Shown: piece by piece, positions 1 through 8,310 of the stretch
How the letters are laid out: each line of letters begins with the position of its first letter
Numbering within the stretch: the first letter of the stretch is position 1
NCBI RefSeq assembly: GCF_009696175.1
Contig: NZ_VUMM01000009.1
Coordinates: forward strand, 1 to 61,719
Source of the DNA: Floccifex porci
GTDB taxonomy: Bacteria > Bacillota_I > Bacilli_A > Erysipelotrichales > Erysipelotrichaceae
Length of the DNA: 61,719 nucleotides
Direction: 5' to 3'
Translations under genes and position numbers: made by a program
Notes under the pieces: generated by a model
The model's database searches: none
What the model saw: only the letters and a program-made list of their open reading frames with translations
Told to the model about the DNA's origin: nothing

Positions 1-108
1 TCTATGTACAAAAAAGGCTTCGACATAGAAACCATTGCAGATGCATTAGAAACAAAAATTGAATATGTAGAAAAAATCATCAAATCCAATACACAAGACA
101 AGGTTTAG
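1..108 (+). CDS. 3' end of an Rpn-family gene, cut by the window edge
   Basis: An open frame runs from base 1 to a TAG at 106-108 and gives the last 35 residues of a protein. The end (IEYVEKIIKSN) closely matches the ends of the short gene at 196-411 and, more loosely, of the intact Rpn-family gene at 6663-7535. Rpn proteins are PD-(D/E)XK nucleases once classed as putative transposases. Only the C-terminal tail is visible, so whether the gene is intact cannot be judged. Confidence 0.5.
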   Translation, partial: SMYKKGFDIETIADALETKIEYVEKIIKSNTQDKV

Positions 109-195
109 AAGCCTTGTTTTTCTTTTTGAAAATTATACATTTTTTAGTCATTTTCAATTTTTATTACGTATATATAATAAAGGAGGTATTAAAAA

Positions 196-411
196 ATGTA
201 TTATGAAAATGAAAAAGAATGGCTGAAGAAGATAGAAGAAGAAAGAAATGAACTGGATCGAAACCAGAAAATCACAAATGCCAGACTAGAAGGTTATGAA
301 AAAGGGATAAGTGATGGAGAGGCTCGTGGGAAAGCAATAGGAGAGGCCATTGCAGATGTATTAGAAATAAAAATTGAATATGTAGAAGAAATCATTAAAT
401 TTAATTCATAA
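196..411 (+). CDS. Stand-alone C-terminal Rpn-family segment (71 aa)
   Basis: This 71-residue protein matches only the C-terminal third of the full Rpn protein at 6663-7535: both have EWLKK(I/L)EEER, then NARLEG, then a charged helix and an IEYV tail. The nuclease domain is absent, yet a strong AAAGGAGG ribosome site sits just ahead of the ATG, so it looks expressed rather than dead. In E. coli, short proteins translated from internal starts of rpn genes act as antitoxins to the full nuclease. An orphan antitoxin-like role is therefore possible here, but it is inference. The alternative is a decayed remnant that kept a ribosome site by chance. Confidence 0.5.
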   Translation: MYYENEKEWLKKIEEERNELDRNQKITNARLEGYEKGISDGEARGKAIGEAIADVLEIKIEYVEEIIKFNS

Positions 412-454
412 GAAAAAACTTGCTTATTATTTTATAAAAAATATAAAAAAGTGT

Positions 455-483
455 TTGACATGATTTAGGGCTAGTGATATTAT
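455..483 (+). promoter_or_regulatory. Sigma-70 type promoter for the tRNA cluster
   Basis: A perfect TTGACA (455-460) is followed after exactly 17 bases by TATTAT (478-483). Transcription would begin near 490, about 20 bases before the first tRNA-Ile. No other gene lies between, so this is the likely promoter for all four tRNAs. Confidence 0.75.
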
Positions 484-509
484 TATTGAGCATTCAGTGA
501 ATGACTTAT

Positions 510-586
<77 letters not shown>

Positions 587-607
587 TTTGCTGGATTTAA
601 TATACAT

Positions 608-683
608 GGGGTGTTAGCTCAGCTGGGAGAGCACCTGCTTTGCACGCAGGGGGTCAGGAGTTCGATCCTCCTACGCTCCACCA
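608..683 (+). tRNA. tRNA-Ala (TGC), first copy
   Basis: A 76-base cloverleaf with anticodon loop TTTGCAC (TGC), T-arm GTTCGATCC and encoded CCA at 681-683. It lies 21 bases after tRNA-Ile and is followed by a GTTCAC/GTGAAC hairpin with a T-run. Confidence 0.95.
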
Positions 684-700
684 TTTTTTGTAAATTTAAT

Positions 701-722
701 GTTCACTTGTGTGAACTTTTTT
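701..722 (+). terminator. Rho-independent terminator after first tRNA pair
   Basis: Stem GTTCAC (701-706) and GTGAAC (711-716) with a four-base loop, followed by TTTTTT. It lies between the two tRNA pairs, so the second pair depends on read-through or its own start. Confidence 0.6.
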
Positions 723-724
723 AT

Positions 725-801
<77 letters not shown>

Positions 802-818
802 TTTTAAAAATTGAATAT

Positions 819-894
819 GGGGTGTTAGCTCAGCTGGGAGAGCACCTGCTTTGCACGCAGGGGGTCAGGAGTTCGATCCTCCTACGCTCCACCA
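819..894 (+). tRNA. tRNA-Ala (TGC), second copy
   Basis: Identical to the copy at 608-683, with encoded CCA at 892-894. The linker to tRNA-Ile is 17 bases rather than 21 and differs in sequence, so the duplication is not very recent while the tRNAs themselves stayed identical. Confidence 0.95.
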
Positions 895-906
895 TTTTGA
901 TTTTAA

Positions 907-931
907 GTTCACATAAAGTGAACTTTTTTTT
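907..931 (+). terminator. Terminator after second tRNA pair
   Basis: GTTCAC (907-912) and GTGAAC (918-923) form a six-base stem followed by eight T. The stem sequence matches that of the first pair's terminator, which supports duplication of the whole tRNA-pair-plus-terminator unit. Confidence 0.65.
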
Positions 932-954
932 GTGAATTGTGTTAAATTGTCAAA

Positions 955-983
955 TTTACAAGATTTTTGATATATGGTATAAT
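955..983 (+). promoter_or_regulatory. Promoter of the ftsX-ftsE envelope operon
   Basis: TTTACA (955-960), a 17-base spacer, then TATAAT (978-983) preceded by TGG, giving an extended -10. Transcription would begin near 990, just ahead of the GAGGTG ribosome site of the first ftsX gene. Confidence 0.75.
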
Positions 984-1001
984 AAACCATGAGGTGCAAA
1001 A

Positions 1002-1898
1002 ATGTTACTATTTATTAAATGTTTACCTAGAATGTTTAAAATGGCAGGACAGGATGTTCGAAGGCATTTTTCGTTAACATTCTCATCCGTTTTGTCAATC
1101 GCAATCGCATTATTTATCGCAATGATCATGGGATTGTTCGCACTAAACATCAGTCATATTACAAAAGGTTTAGAAGAAGAGTTTATTATACAGGTTTCTT
1201 TAAAACCTTCTATCAATGAAGAAGAAGTTAATGATTTAATGAAGTCCATTGAAAGTATGAAAGATGTATCATCTGTCACTTTTTCAAGTAAAGAAGAAGA
1301 ATTGGATCAATTGATTGAAGAAAATGGAGATGTATTTTCTCAATATAAAGATTCAAATCCATTGTATGATGTTTTAATTGTAAATTTAAAAGAAAATCAT
1401 TCTTTGGATTCTGTCAGTAAAAAAATTAAAAAAATGGATAATGTTGTCAAAGTAAATTATGGTGGAACATTGATTACCACTTTAATTTCCTTAATGTCGA
1501 TCATTCGAAAATGGGGATACATATTTGTTCTGATTATGGCTATTCTTTCCATTTATCTGATTCGTACAACGATCAAACTGGCCATTCAGACAAGAAAAGA
1601 TGAAATCATGATCATGCGTAATGTAGGAGCAATGAACTGGTACATTACCTTTCCTTTCATGCTGGAGGGTATGATTTCTGGCTTCTTTGGATCGCTTTTA
1701 CCTATGGGAATCTGTATATTTGGATATGGATTTTTATATGATCGATTTGATGGAGTTTTTATGAGCAGTATGTTTAAATTAATGCCACCATTTCCTAATA
1801 CAATCTATGTTGCCTTACTTTTGATGGTAACGGGTCTGATTGTAGGAATGATAGGAAGTGGAATGGCAGCTAGAAAGTATTTGAGGTGGACACGATGA
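1002..1898 (+). CDS. ftsX: FtsX-like permease, first paralog
   Basis: FtsX is the membrane half of the FtsEX complex, which couples ATP hydrolysis to peptidoglycan hydrolases at division. The 298-residue protein has the expected layout: a short cytoplasmic N-terminus, a membrane segment at about 24-50, an outer domain at about 55-165, and three C-terminal membrane segments with the IMRNVGA motif near 206-212. The start has a GAGGTG ribosome site. Its stop overlaps the ATG of the M23 peptidase gene (ATGA), so the two are translationally coupled. A second, different FtsX is encoded at 3954-4850 behind the only ftsE, so this operon may make a mixed FtsX dimer or two alternative complexes. The family assignment is secure; the division of labour is inference. 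Confidence 0.88.
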   Translation: MLLFIKCLPRMFKMAGQDVRRHFSLTFSSVLSIAIALFIAMIMGLFALNISHITKGLEEEFIIQVSLKPSINEEEVNDLMKSIESMKDVSSVTFSSKEEELDQLIEENGDVFSQYKDSNPLYDVLIVNLKENHSLDSVSKKIKKMDNVVKVNYGGTLITTLISLMSIIRKWGYIFVLIMAILSIYLIRTTIKLAIQTRKDEIMIMRNVGAMNWYITFPFMLEGMISGFFGSLLPMGICIFGYGFLYDRFDGVFMSSMFKLMPPFPNTIYVALLLMVTGLIVGMIGSGMAARKYLRWTR

Positions 1899-3259
1899 TC
1901 AGAAAAACAGCTTTAATCCTATCATGCCTGTCTTTATTGTTGTGCATTCCTGTACATGCACAGGATTATGATTATTCCGATGAAGATTACTGGTATTCAA
2001 CTTGTTCAAAAGTACAGTCAACACAGGAAGGAGTCAATGCCTGTGTTGGATTTCAGAATCATCTGGATGCACAATTTGAACAGTTAAAACAGGAAATGGA
2101 AGAGTATAAGAACGATTTGAATTCTTTACAGTCCAATTCAAGTCGAATTGAAGAACTTGTAGAAAAACAGAAGAAGTTATCAGATTCGTTAGAGAAACAG
2201 GTAGAGAGCATGCAGGCTCAAATTGAAGCGGTTAAAAAAGAAATAGAAGCCGTTGAGAATGAAATTGTGGAAAAACAGAAAGAAATTGATAAGTGGGAAG
2301 ATCAGATTGAATCTCGTATGATTTCTGAACAGGCAAATACGGGAACCAATATACTGATAGATTTATTGATGGGGTCTTCCAGTTTAAATGAAATGTTTAG
2401 ACGCTTTAGTGGAATTGAACGAATTACAGCCAGTGATCAGGATCAGATTGAAAAGTTAAGTGATCTGAAAAAAGAACTGGAATTGAAAAAAGAAGAACAG
2501 GAACGCTTGTCTGTACAGATTGAAGAACAGAAACAGCGTATTGAAGAAGAACAGGAATATGTTCAACAATTGGAATCTTCTTATGATCAGTTAGCGGAAC
2601 AATATCATAAAGTAGAAGCCGATCTGCGACAGAAAATGCAGGAAGAAGCAGCCAAGAAAAACCAGATTCCTTCTTATGGGGTCATTAATTCTGGAACCAG
2701 TGTAGATATTCCAAAAGTAAATGGATTCATTGCACCGATTTCAGGTGGAGGAAGATCAGCAGGCACATGGGCTTATCCTGGTGGAGGACTTCATTTGGGA
2801 TTGGACTGGGCAGTCAGCATTGGAACGGCAGTAGTGGCGCCAGCGGATGGTGTAATCATTTATGCTTCCAATCCAGCTCCTACCAATGGTGGATATTTAG
2901 GAAACTGGGCTGGATGGCCTTATGGGGGAGGAAATACCATTGAAATGTTGTGCAATGTCAATGGAACCCTTTATGCGATTTCTTTTGCCCATTTAGCGCA
3001 GGAAGGATTTAATGTCAGTGCAGGACAAAGCGTATCACAGGGACAGGTCATTGCTTTGACTGGAAATTCAGGAAACTCTTCGGGACCACATTGCCATATT
3101 GAAGTTTATAATTTAGGAAGTATGAGTGTATCGGATGCCATTGCGATGTTTAGTCGAAGTGCCGATTTTGCCTTTGGTACAGGATGGAACAGCACAGCTA
3201 CCGCATGTGAAGCAGGAGCAGCCACTCCTTGTCGAGAACGTCCTGAAAGATTTTTCTAA
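1895..3259 (+). CDS. Secreted coiled-coil M23 peptidoglycan hydrolase (PcsB/EnvC type)
   Basis: A 454-residue exported protein. A signal peptide covers about residues 1-23 (hydrophobic core LILSCLSLLLCIPV, cleavage after AHA-like VHA), long charged coiled coils cover about 45-260, and a LytM/M23 domain fills the C-terminal part. The zinc ligands are visible as HLGLD and as HCH in GPHCHIE. This is the layout of hydrolases activated by FtsEX (EnvC, PcsB, CwlO/RipC types). The coiled coil normally contacts the FtsX outer domain, and here the gene sits between two ftsX genes. The start at 1895 is chosen because it has GAGGTGG upstream and overlaps the ftsX stop. A GTG nine bases earlier is less likely. 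Confidence 0.85.
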   Translation: MIRKTALILSCLSLLLCIPVHAQDYDYSDEDYWYSTCSKVQSTQEGVNACVGFQNHLDAQFEQLKQEMEEYKNDLNSLQSNSSRIEELVEKQKKLSDSLEKQVESMQAQIEAVKKEIEAVENEIVEKQKEIDKWEDQIESRMISEQANTGTNILIDLLMGSSSLNEMFRRFSGIERITASDQDQIEKLSDLKKELELKKEEQERLSVQIEEQKQRIEEEQEYVQQLESSYDQLAEQYHKVEADLRQKMQEEAAKKNQIPSYGVINSGTSVDIPKVNGFIAPISGGGRSAGTWAYPGGGLHLGLDWAVSIGTAVVAPADGVIIYASNPAPTNGGYLGNWAGWPYGGGNTIEMLCNVNGTLYAISFAHLAQEGFNVSAGQSVSQGQVIALTGNSGNSSGPHCHIEVYNLGSMSVSDAIAMFSRSADFAFGTGWNSTATACEAGAATPCRERPERFF

Positions 3260-3270
3260 GGAGATAAGCA

Positions 3271-3957
3271 ATGATTGAATTAATAAATGTTGATAAATCG
3301 TATCCCAATGGGGTACATGCCTTAAATCAGGTTTCTTTGAAAATTGAAGATGGAGAATTTGTATATGTGATTGGAGCCACTGGTTCTGGAAAAAGTACAA
3401 TGATTAAATTATTAAATGGAGAAGAAGTACCGGATTCTGGAAAAATTTTAGTAAATGGATGCGATGTAGGGGCTTTAAAACATCGAAAAGTACCACAGTA
3501 TCGTAGACAGATTGGATGTATCTTTCAGGATTATCGACTTTTACCTCGTTTAACCGTTTATGAAAACATTGCTTTTGCACTGGAAGTGGTGGGAATGCCA
3601 AAAAAACAGATTCGTAAACGAGTGCGTGAAGTACTGGATTTAGTGGATCTGCAAGAAAAAGCCAAATCGTATCCAGATGAATTATCTGGAGGTCAGCAGC
3701 AGCGTGTTACCATAGGAAGAGCCATTGCCAATAATCCGAAATTATTGATTGCGGATGAGCCAACAGGAAATCTGGATCCTGAAAAGAGTTTTGAAATCAT
3801 TGAACTGCTTGAAAAAATAAATAGAAGTATCAATGCGACAATAATTATGGTAACACATGACAGTGTTTTAGTTGAGAAATATAAAAAGCGTACAATTGTT
3901 CTGGATAATGGATACATTGTCCATGATTCTTCTCAAGGTGGATATAAGAGCATATGA
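3271..3957 (+). CDS. ftsE: Cell-division ABC ATPase FtsE
   Basis: A 228-residue ABC ATPase of the usual FtsE length. Walker A is GATGSGKST near residue 36, the signature LSGGQQQR, and Walker B LLIADEPTGNLD. FtsE binds FtsX at the membrane and transmits ATP hydrolysis to the outer hydrolase. It starts 11 bases after the M23 gene with AGGAG as ribosome site, and its stop overlaps the start of the second ftsX (ATGA). It is the only FtsE in view for two FtsX proteins. Confidence 0.92.
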   Translation: MIELINVDKSYPNGVHALNQVSLKIEDGEFVYVIGATGSGKSTMIKLLNGEEVPDSGKILVNGCDVGALKHRKVPQYRRQIGCIFQDYRLLPRLTVYENIAFALEVVGMPKKQIRKRVREVLDLVDLQEKAKSYPDELSGGQQQRVTIGRAIANNPKLLIADEPTGNLDPEKSFEIIELLEKINRSINATIIMVTHDSVLVEKYKKRTIVLDNGYIVHDSSQGGYKSI

Positions 3958-4850
3958 GATGGATCTACTTATTCTTTTATGAATTAAAACATGCTTTTAT
4001 TAAGATAAAACGACATGTTGTTCTTTGTTTATCGAGCAGTATGGCAATCTTTATCTCTATTTTTCTGGTGGCTGCCTGTCTTATCATAGGATTTCATGTC
4101 GATTCTTTTTCAAAAAATATTGAATCCGATGTACGCATTCATGTTGTCTTAAATACAGACATCAGTCAGGATCAGATTGAAGATATTCAAAAGGAAATAC
4201 AGAATATATCCAATGTAGATAAAATTACTTTTTCTTCAAAAGATGAAGAACTGGAATTGATGATCCAGGAAAAAGGAGAAGCCTTTGTGATGTATAGGGG
4301 AGAAAACAATCCTTTAGCCAATGCGTTTTTTGTGACTGTAAAAGATGGCTCAAAAATTGAGCAGACTTCAAAAGAAATTGAACAGTTGGATGTGGTGTCC
4401 AGTTGTGTCTATGGAGGAAGCAGTGTTACAAAAATGATGGAAATGCTTGAGAAAGTACGTACCATCGGATATGGTGTCTCCATACTGCTGATATTTTTAA
4501 GTCTATATCTGATTCACAACACGATAAGAACGACAATTTATTCTCAACAATCCGAAATCGCAATCATGCGAACAGTAGGAGCCACTCCTTCTTTTATTAA
4601 GATTCCATTTGAATTACAGGGAATGTTTATTGGATTTGTGGGTTCTTTATTGACATATCTTGTGATTCGGGCTGGATATACAAAAATCTATGAAATTACA
4701 GGAGGAAATTTATTTGTCAGTATTTTAAAGCTGATTGAACCAGAAACAATGATGCATCAGATCGGATGGATCTTATTCGCTTTGGGAATTGGTATTGGAT
4801 GGATGGCAAGTAAACTGGCGGTATCAAAATATGTTCGAAAAAATAGATAA
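3954..4850 (+). CDS. ftsX: FtsX-like permease, second paralog
   Basis: 298 residues, the same length as the first FtsX but clearly diverged. It has one N-terminal membrane segment at about 24-48, an outer domain with SKDEELELMI (compare SKEEELDQLI in the first paralog), and three C-terminal segments with IMRTVGA. The gene directly follows ftsE with a four-base overlap, the standard ftsE-ftsX order, so this one is the conventional partner. The S41 protease start lies inside its last codons, so the operon continues. Family assignment is secure. Confidence 0.88.
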   Translation: MRWIYLFFYELKHAFIKIKRHVVLCLSSSMAIFISIFLVAACLIIGFHVDSFSKNIESDVRIHVVLNTDISQDQIEDIQKEIQNISNVDKITFSSKDEELELMIQEKGEAFVMYRGENNPLANAFFVTVKDGSKIEQTSKEIEQLDVVSSCVYGGSSVTKMMEMLEKVRTIGYGVSILLIFLSLYLIHNTIRTTIYSQQSEIAIMRTVGATPSFIKIPFELQGMFIGFVGSLLTYLVIRAGYTKIYEITGGNLFVSILKLIEPETMMHQIGWILFALGIGIGWMASKLAVSKYVRKNR

Positions 4851-6243
4851 ATATAAAGCTTCGATCATTGCCTGCCTTATATGTTTTGTACTGGGTGCTG
4901 GATGCGTCTTTACAATTTATAAAACAAAAACAAGTGATGAGTTAGAGAAGTTTCAGACGATTTATGAAATTTTAAAAGATAAATGGTATTATTCCAATTC
5001 CATTGAAAATCTGGATACACTGCTTGTGGAACAGGCAATTTCAGGAATGGTTGATTTTGAAACCGATGCACATACCAATTATTTCAGTATGGAACAGGCA
5101 AGCCAATTCAGCAGTTCTCTGGAAGGAAGCAATGTAGGAATCGGAATGACTTTTTATTTAGATGCCAACAACAATATGGTCTGTAAAAAAGTCTTTGTGG
5201 ATTCTCCTGCCGAAAAGGCAAAATTAAGATCCGGAGATGTTCTGATCCAGGTAGGAGATAAGATCTGTTCCGAAAATGATTCACAAGATATTATTTCTTA
5301 TATTAAAGAAAATGAAAATAAAGAATTAAAAATTCAATATATTCGAAACAATACCCTGTATCAGACGAGTATGACTCCCTGCAGTTATGATGCGACAGTT
5401 GTCTGTGAAATGTATGATGATTATGGTTATATAATTTTAAATAGTTTTTCAGAAAATTCCGCAAAATCCTTTCATAGTGCAATGAAGCGACTGGAAAAAG
5501 AAGGAATAAAAAAGCTGGTTCTGGATTTAAGAGATGATTCAGGTGGATATCTGACTTCCGTACTGGATATTGCCTCCTGTCTGCTTGAAAAAGATTCAGT
5601 GGTTTTCTTAGAAGAAAAGAAACAGGAAACCATCGAACAGAAAACTTCAAATGAATATGACTGTATCGATATGGATTCCATTGTCATACTTCAGAATGAA
5701 AATACAGCTTCTGCTGCAGAAGTTCTAATTGGAGCTTTAAAAGACAATTTAAAAGATAAAATCACAACGGTGGGAACCACTACATATGGAAAAGGAACGG
5801 AACAAGTCAGCATTCCATTTGAAGATGGGACCAGTCTGAAATATACCATTGCCCAATGGAAAACACCAAATGGAACTTCCATCAACAATAAAGGATTTAA
5901 ACCCGATGTAGAAAGCAATGCAGATGAAGTGATTTCTACAACTTATAAACAGATGGAAAAAGAGGAAATCATTGAAAAAGACAAGGTTCATTCCAATGCG
6001 AAAGCCTTACAGATTTATCTGGATTATTTAGGATATAATGTAGATCGAAAAGATACTTATTTCAGTATAGAAAGTTCTAATTCTTTAAAACAGTATCAGA
6101 TGGACCATAACTTAGAAGCAACAGGAGATTGTGATGAAAAAACGTTTCAATTGATTGCTTCAGAAGTATTATTAAAAATCAATGAAACTCATTTGGATGT
6201 TCAATACGACAAAGCTATTTCTCTAATATTAGACATGTCTTAG
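4831..6243 (+). CDS. Membrane-anchored S41 (CtpA-type) protease with peptidoglycan-binding tail
   Basis: A 470-residue carboxy-terminal processing protease. It has one N-terminal membrane anchor (about 9-27), a PDZ domain (AEKAKLRSGDVLIQVGD), the S41 core with LDLRDDSGG, the nucleophile Ser in NTASAAE, the catalytic Lys in TYGKGTE, and a C-terminal PG_binding_1-like domain (LQIYLDYLGYNV, then LKQYQMDHNL). Such proteases cleave envelope proteins and can control peptidoglycan hydrolases, which fits the ftsEX-M23 neighbours. The start at 4831 overlaps ftsX by 20 bases and has GGCGG upstream; longer in-frame starts lack support. The stop codon lies inside the terminator stem. Confidence 0.85.
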   Translation: MFEKIDKYKASIIACLICFVLGAGCVFTIYKTKTSDELEKFQTIYEILKDKWYYSNSIENLDTLLVEQAISGMVDFETDAHTNYFSMEQASQFSSSLEGSNVGIGMTFYLDANNNMVCKKVFVDSPAEKAKLRSGDVLIQVGDKICSENDSQDIISYIKENENKELKIQYIRNNTLYQTSMTPCSYDATVVCEMYDDYGYIILNSFSENSAKSFHSAMKRLEKEGIKKLVLDLRDDSGGYLTSVLDIASCLLEKDSVVFLEEKKQETIEQKTSNEYDCIDMDSIVILQNENTASAAEVLIGALKDNLKDKITTVGTTTYGKGTEQVSIPFEDGTSLKYTIAQWKTPNGTSINNKGFKPDVESNADEVISTTYKQMEKEEIIEKDKVHSNAKALQIYLDYLGYNVDRKDTYFSIESSNSLKQYQMDHNLEATGDCDEKTFQLIASEVLLKINETHLDVQYDKAISLILDMS

Positions 6244-6257
6244 GACGTGTCTTTTTT
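6231..6257 (+). terminator. Terminator of the ftsX-ftsE operon
   Basis: AGACATGTC pairs with GACGTGTCT around a short loop, followed by a T-run. The stop codon of the S41 protease lies in the hairpin. A near copy with the same flanks occurs at 7602-7629. Confidence 0.7.
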
Positions 6258-6271
6258 ATTATAAAACAAGA

Positions 6272-6589
6272 AAAAATATCGTAATAAAATAGAATTGATC
6301 AAACAAAGAGAAAAGGGGATATTCTATAGGATGGAATACGCAAATAATATCAGTCAGAATGAAAAGGAATGGCTGAAAAAATTAGAAGAAGAAAGATATG
6401 AGATGATGTGCTCAAAAAGTCGAAAATGCCAGACTGTAAGGTAGAAGGGAAGGAAGAATAGAGGGTATTGAAATTGGTATTAAAAATGTGATTCATACAA
6501 TGTATGAAAAATCACAAGATATTGAATTTATAGCGCAGATGGTCAATCAGAGTGTGGAATATGTTCAAAATGTATTAAATGAAAAATAA
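6272..6589 (+). pseudogene. Decayed 3' fragment of an Rpn-family gene
   Basis: The first 130 bases are almost identical to 7212-7345 inside the intact Rpn gene, starting in the middle of the coding region (GATAAAATAGAATTGATC and on). A small deletion after GAGATG and further changes break the frame, and TAG codons follow. The end still reads IEFIAQMVNQSVEYVQNVLNEK in pieces, matching the intact protein. There is no nuclease domain. This is a partial tandem copy of the gene that follows. Confidence 0.8.
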
Positions 6590-6620
6590 TTGCCGGAAAA
6601 AGTTCTAGCAATTTTTTTTA
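6588..6620 (+). terminator. Possible weak terminator after the Rpn remnant
   Basis: AATTGC (6588-6593) can pair with GCAATT (6608-6613), followed by a run of T. The loop is long and the stem short, so this is tentative. Confidence 0.35.
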
Positions 6621-6662
6621 TAAATCCAATTTTTTTCGAATATATATAACAGGAGGAATAAT

Positions 6663-7535
6663 ATGATTGATATTAAAAAAGATATAAATTTCCGTTATAT
6701 ATTCGGAAAAGACAGTGAACCAAATAAAATCGCATTAAAAGGACTCATAGAAGCTTTTGTCGATGTAAAAGTCACAAACCTGGAAATTTTGACCAGTGAA
6801 TTATCCAGAAATATAGAAGAAGCTAAAAAATCAAGTCTGGATATACAGGCTCGTTTTGGAACGGGAGAAAAAATAGATGTAGAGATGCAGATGTGTAATA
6901 ACAGACATGAACTGGCACAGAGAATGGCTTATTATGGAGGACAGTTAGTAAGTTCTCAAATAAAAAAAGGAGAACCCTATACCAAAATAAAAAGAAGTTA
7001 TGTATTGTTTATTTTAGATTTTAAATGGATTGAAGATGAAAAACTGGTCCATACCTATATAAAAAAAGAAAAAGAAGACTATACAGATATTCCACAGGGA
7101 GACTGGAATCCATTTGTTGTTGTAGAACTTCCAAAAGCCAAATATAAAGAAGAAATGAATATATCGGAAGAATATGCCTTTGTATTGAAATACTGCACAG
7201 AAGAAAAATATCATGATAAAATAGAATTGATCAAACAAAGAGAAAAGGGGATATTCTATAGGATGAAATGCGCAAATAATATCAGTCAGAATGAAATGGA
7301 ATGGCTGAAAAAATTAGAAGAAGAAAGATATGAGATGGATCGTGCTCAAAAAGTAGAAAATGCCAGACTGGAAGGAATTGAAATTGGCCTTGAAAAAGGA
7401 GAAAAAATTGGTTCTTTGAACACAATGAAAGAGAATATTAAAACAATGTATAAGAATAAATGTGATATACAATTTATCGCAAAAGTATTGGAACAAAGTA
7501 TAGAATATGTTCAAAATGTTTTGAATGAGAAATAG
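6663..7535 (+). CDS. Rpn-family PD-(D/E)XK nuclease (intact)
   Basis: A 290-residue protein of the Rpn/PDDEXK transposase-like family. The N-terminal nuclease core carries D60 and the E74-x-Q76 pair (DVEMQM), followed by HELAQRMAYYGGQL and the YVLFILDFKW strand. The C-terminal part is a charged helical segment. E. coli Rpn proteins are Mg-dependent DNA endonucleases with growth-inhibiting and anti-phage effects. AGGAGG precedes the ATG. An internal ATG at 7263 with AAAAGGGG 12 bases upstream could yield a 90-residue C-terminal form like the stand-alone gene at 196-411. Three incomplete relatives lie in the same 7.5 kb. Confidence 0.8.
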   Translation: MIDIKKDINFRYIFGKDSEPNKIALKGLIEAFVDVKVTNLEILTSELSRNIEEAKKSSLDIQARFGTGEKIDVEMQMCNNRHELAQRMAYYGGQLVSSQIKKGEPYTKIKRSYVLFILDFKWIEDEKLVHTYIKKEKEDYTDIPQGDWNPFVVVELPKAKYKEEMNISEEYAFVLKYCTEEKYHDKIELIKQREKGIFYRMKCANNISQNEMEWLKKLEEERYEMDRAQKVENARLEGIEIGLEKGEKIGSLNTMKENIKTMYKNKCDIQFIAKVLEQSIEYVQNVLNEK

Positions 7536-7601
7536 ATGGGCTGTTACAGCTTCTCCTTTTTTATAGATGTATAAAATTTTGATAAGTTAACGGAAAATAT
7601 T

Positions 7602-7629
7602 AGACATGTCTTAAGATGTGTCTTTTTTT
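7602..7629 (+). terminator. Terminator, near copy of the one at 6231
   Basis: AGACATGTCTTAAGATGTGTCT forms a hairpin followed by seven T. An 18-base block ending in TTAGACATGTCTTA is identical to the terminator at 6231-6257, so the Rpn genes lie between two terminator copies. Confidence 0.6.
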
Positions 7630-7666
7630 ATTAAGATTGTATTAATTTTATAAAGCACTCTTCTCA

Positions 7667-7684
7667 AAAACGGTCAATCGTTTT
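7667..7684 (+). promoter_or_regulatory. Inverted repeat, likely TetR operator
   Basis: AAAACG-GTCAAT-CGTTTT is an 18-base inverted repeat ending 11 bases before the TetR start and just upstream of a TATAAT at 7690-7695. The size and symmetry suit a TetR-family dimer, which suggests autoregulation of this operon. The -10-like box directly abuts the ATG, so the true transcription start is unclear. Confidence 0.5.
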
Positions 7685-7695
7685 ACACTTATAAT

Positions 7696-8304
7696 ATGAA
7701 CGATAAATTCTTTTCCTTACCAGAAGATAAACAACAGGCAATATTAAAAGCAGGATACCGTATCTTTTCGCAAAATTCTTATAAACATTCTCCTGTAAGT
7801 GAAATCGCAAAAGAAGCCGGAATCAGCAAATCTTTATTATTTTACTATTTTAAAAATAAAAAAGATCTGTATTTATATTTGTGGGATTATTGTTTACAAT
7901 TAACCATTCAGTATTTAGAAAAATATGAGTGTTATAAACAGAAAGATTTATTTGAAAGTATGGAAAGAGGTATGAAGGCAAAAATGGAAATAATGCGCTT
8001 ATATCCAGATATTGGAAAATTTGTGATTCGTGCCTTTTATGAAAAAGAGGAAGAAATTTGTAAGGAGATACAGGCAAGTTATCATACTTATTTTAATTTG
8101 AAAAAAGATCAGCAAAGATTAAATTTTGATTTTTCTCAATTTAAAGAAGGAATAGATATTGAAATGATGTATAAAGACATGTTTTATGCATCGGAAGGAT
8201 ATTTATGGGAAATGGTTCAAAGAAATGAAGTGGATGTGAATCAGATGGAAAAAGATTTTAAAAAGTTGATCTGTTTCTGGAAAAGTATTTATCTTAGAAA
8301 GTAG
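7696..8304 (+). CDS. TetR/AcrR-family regulator
   Basis: A 202-residue regulator with an N-terminal TetR helix-turn-helix at about 12-50 (ILKAGYRIFSQNSYKHSPVSEIAKEAGISKSLLFYYF, seen in pieces) and a helical ligand domain behind it. It lies six bases upstream of an ABC transporter pair, which it probably controls. No clear ribosome site precedes the ATG, and a TATAAT ends directly before it. The ligand cannot be inferred. Confidence 0.85.
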   Translation: MNDKFFSLPEDKQQAILKAGYRIFSQNSYKHSPVSEIAKEAGISKSLLFYYFKNKKDLYLYLWDYCLQLTIQYLEKYECYKQKDLFESMERGMKAKMEIMRLYPDIGKFVIRAFYEKEEEICKEIQASYHTYFNLKKDQQRLNFDFSQFKEGIDIEMMYKDMFYASEGYLWEMVQRNEVDVNQMEKDFKKLICFWKSIYLRK

Positions 8305-8310
8305 AAAACC

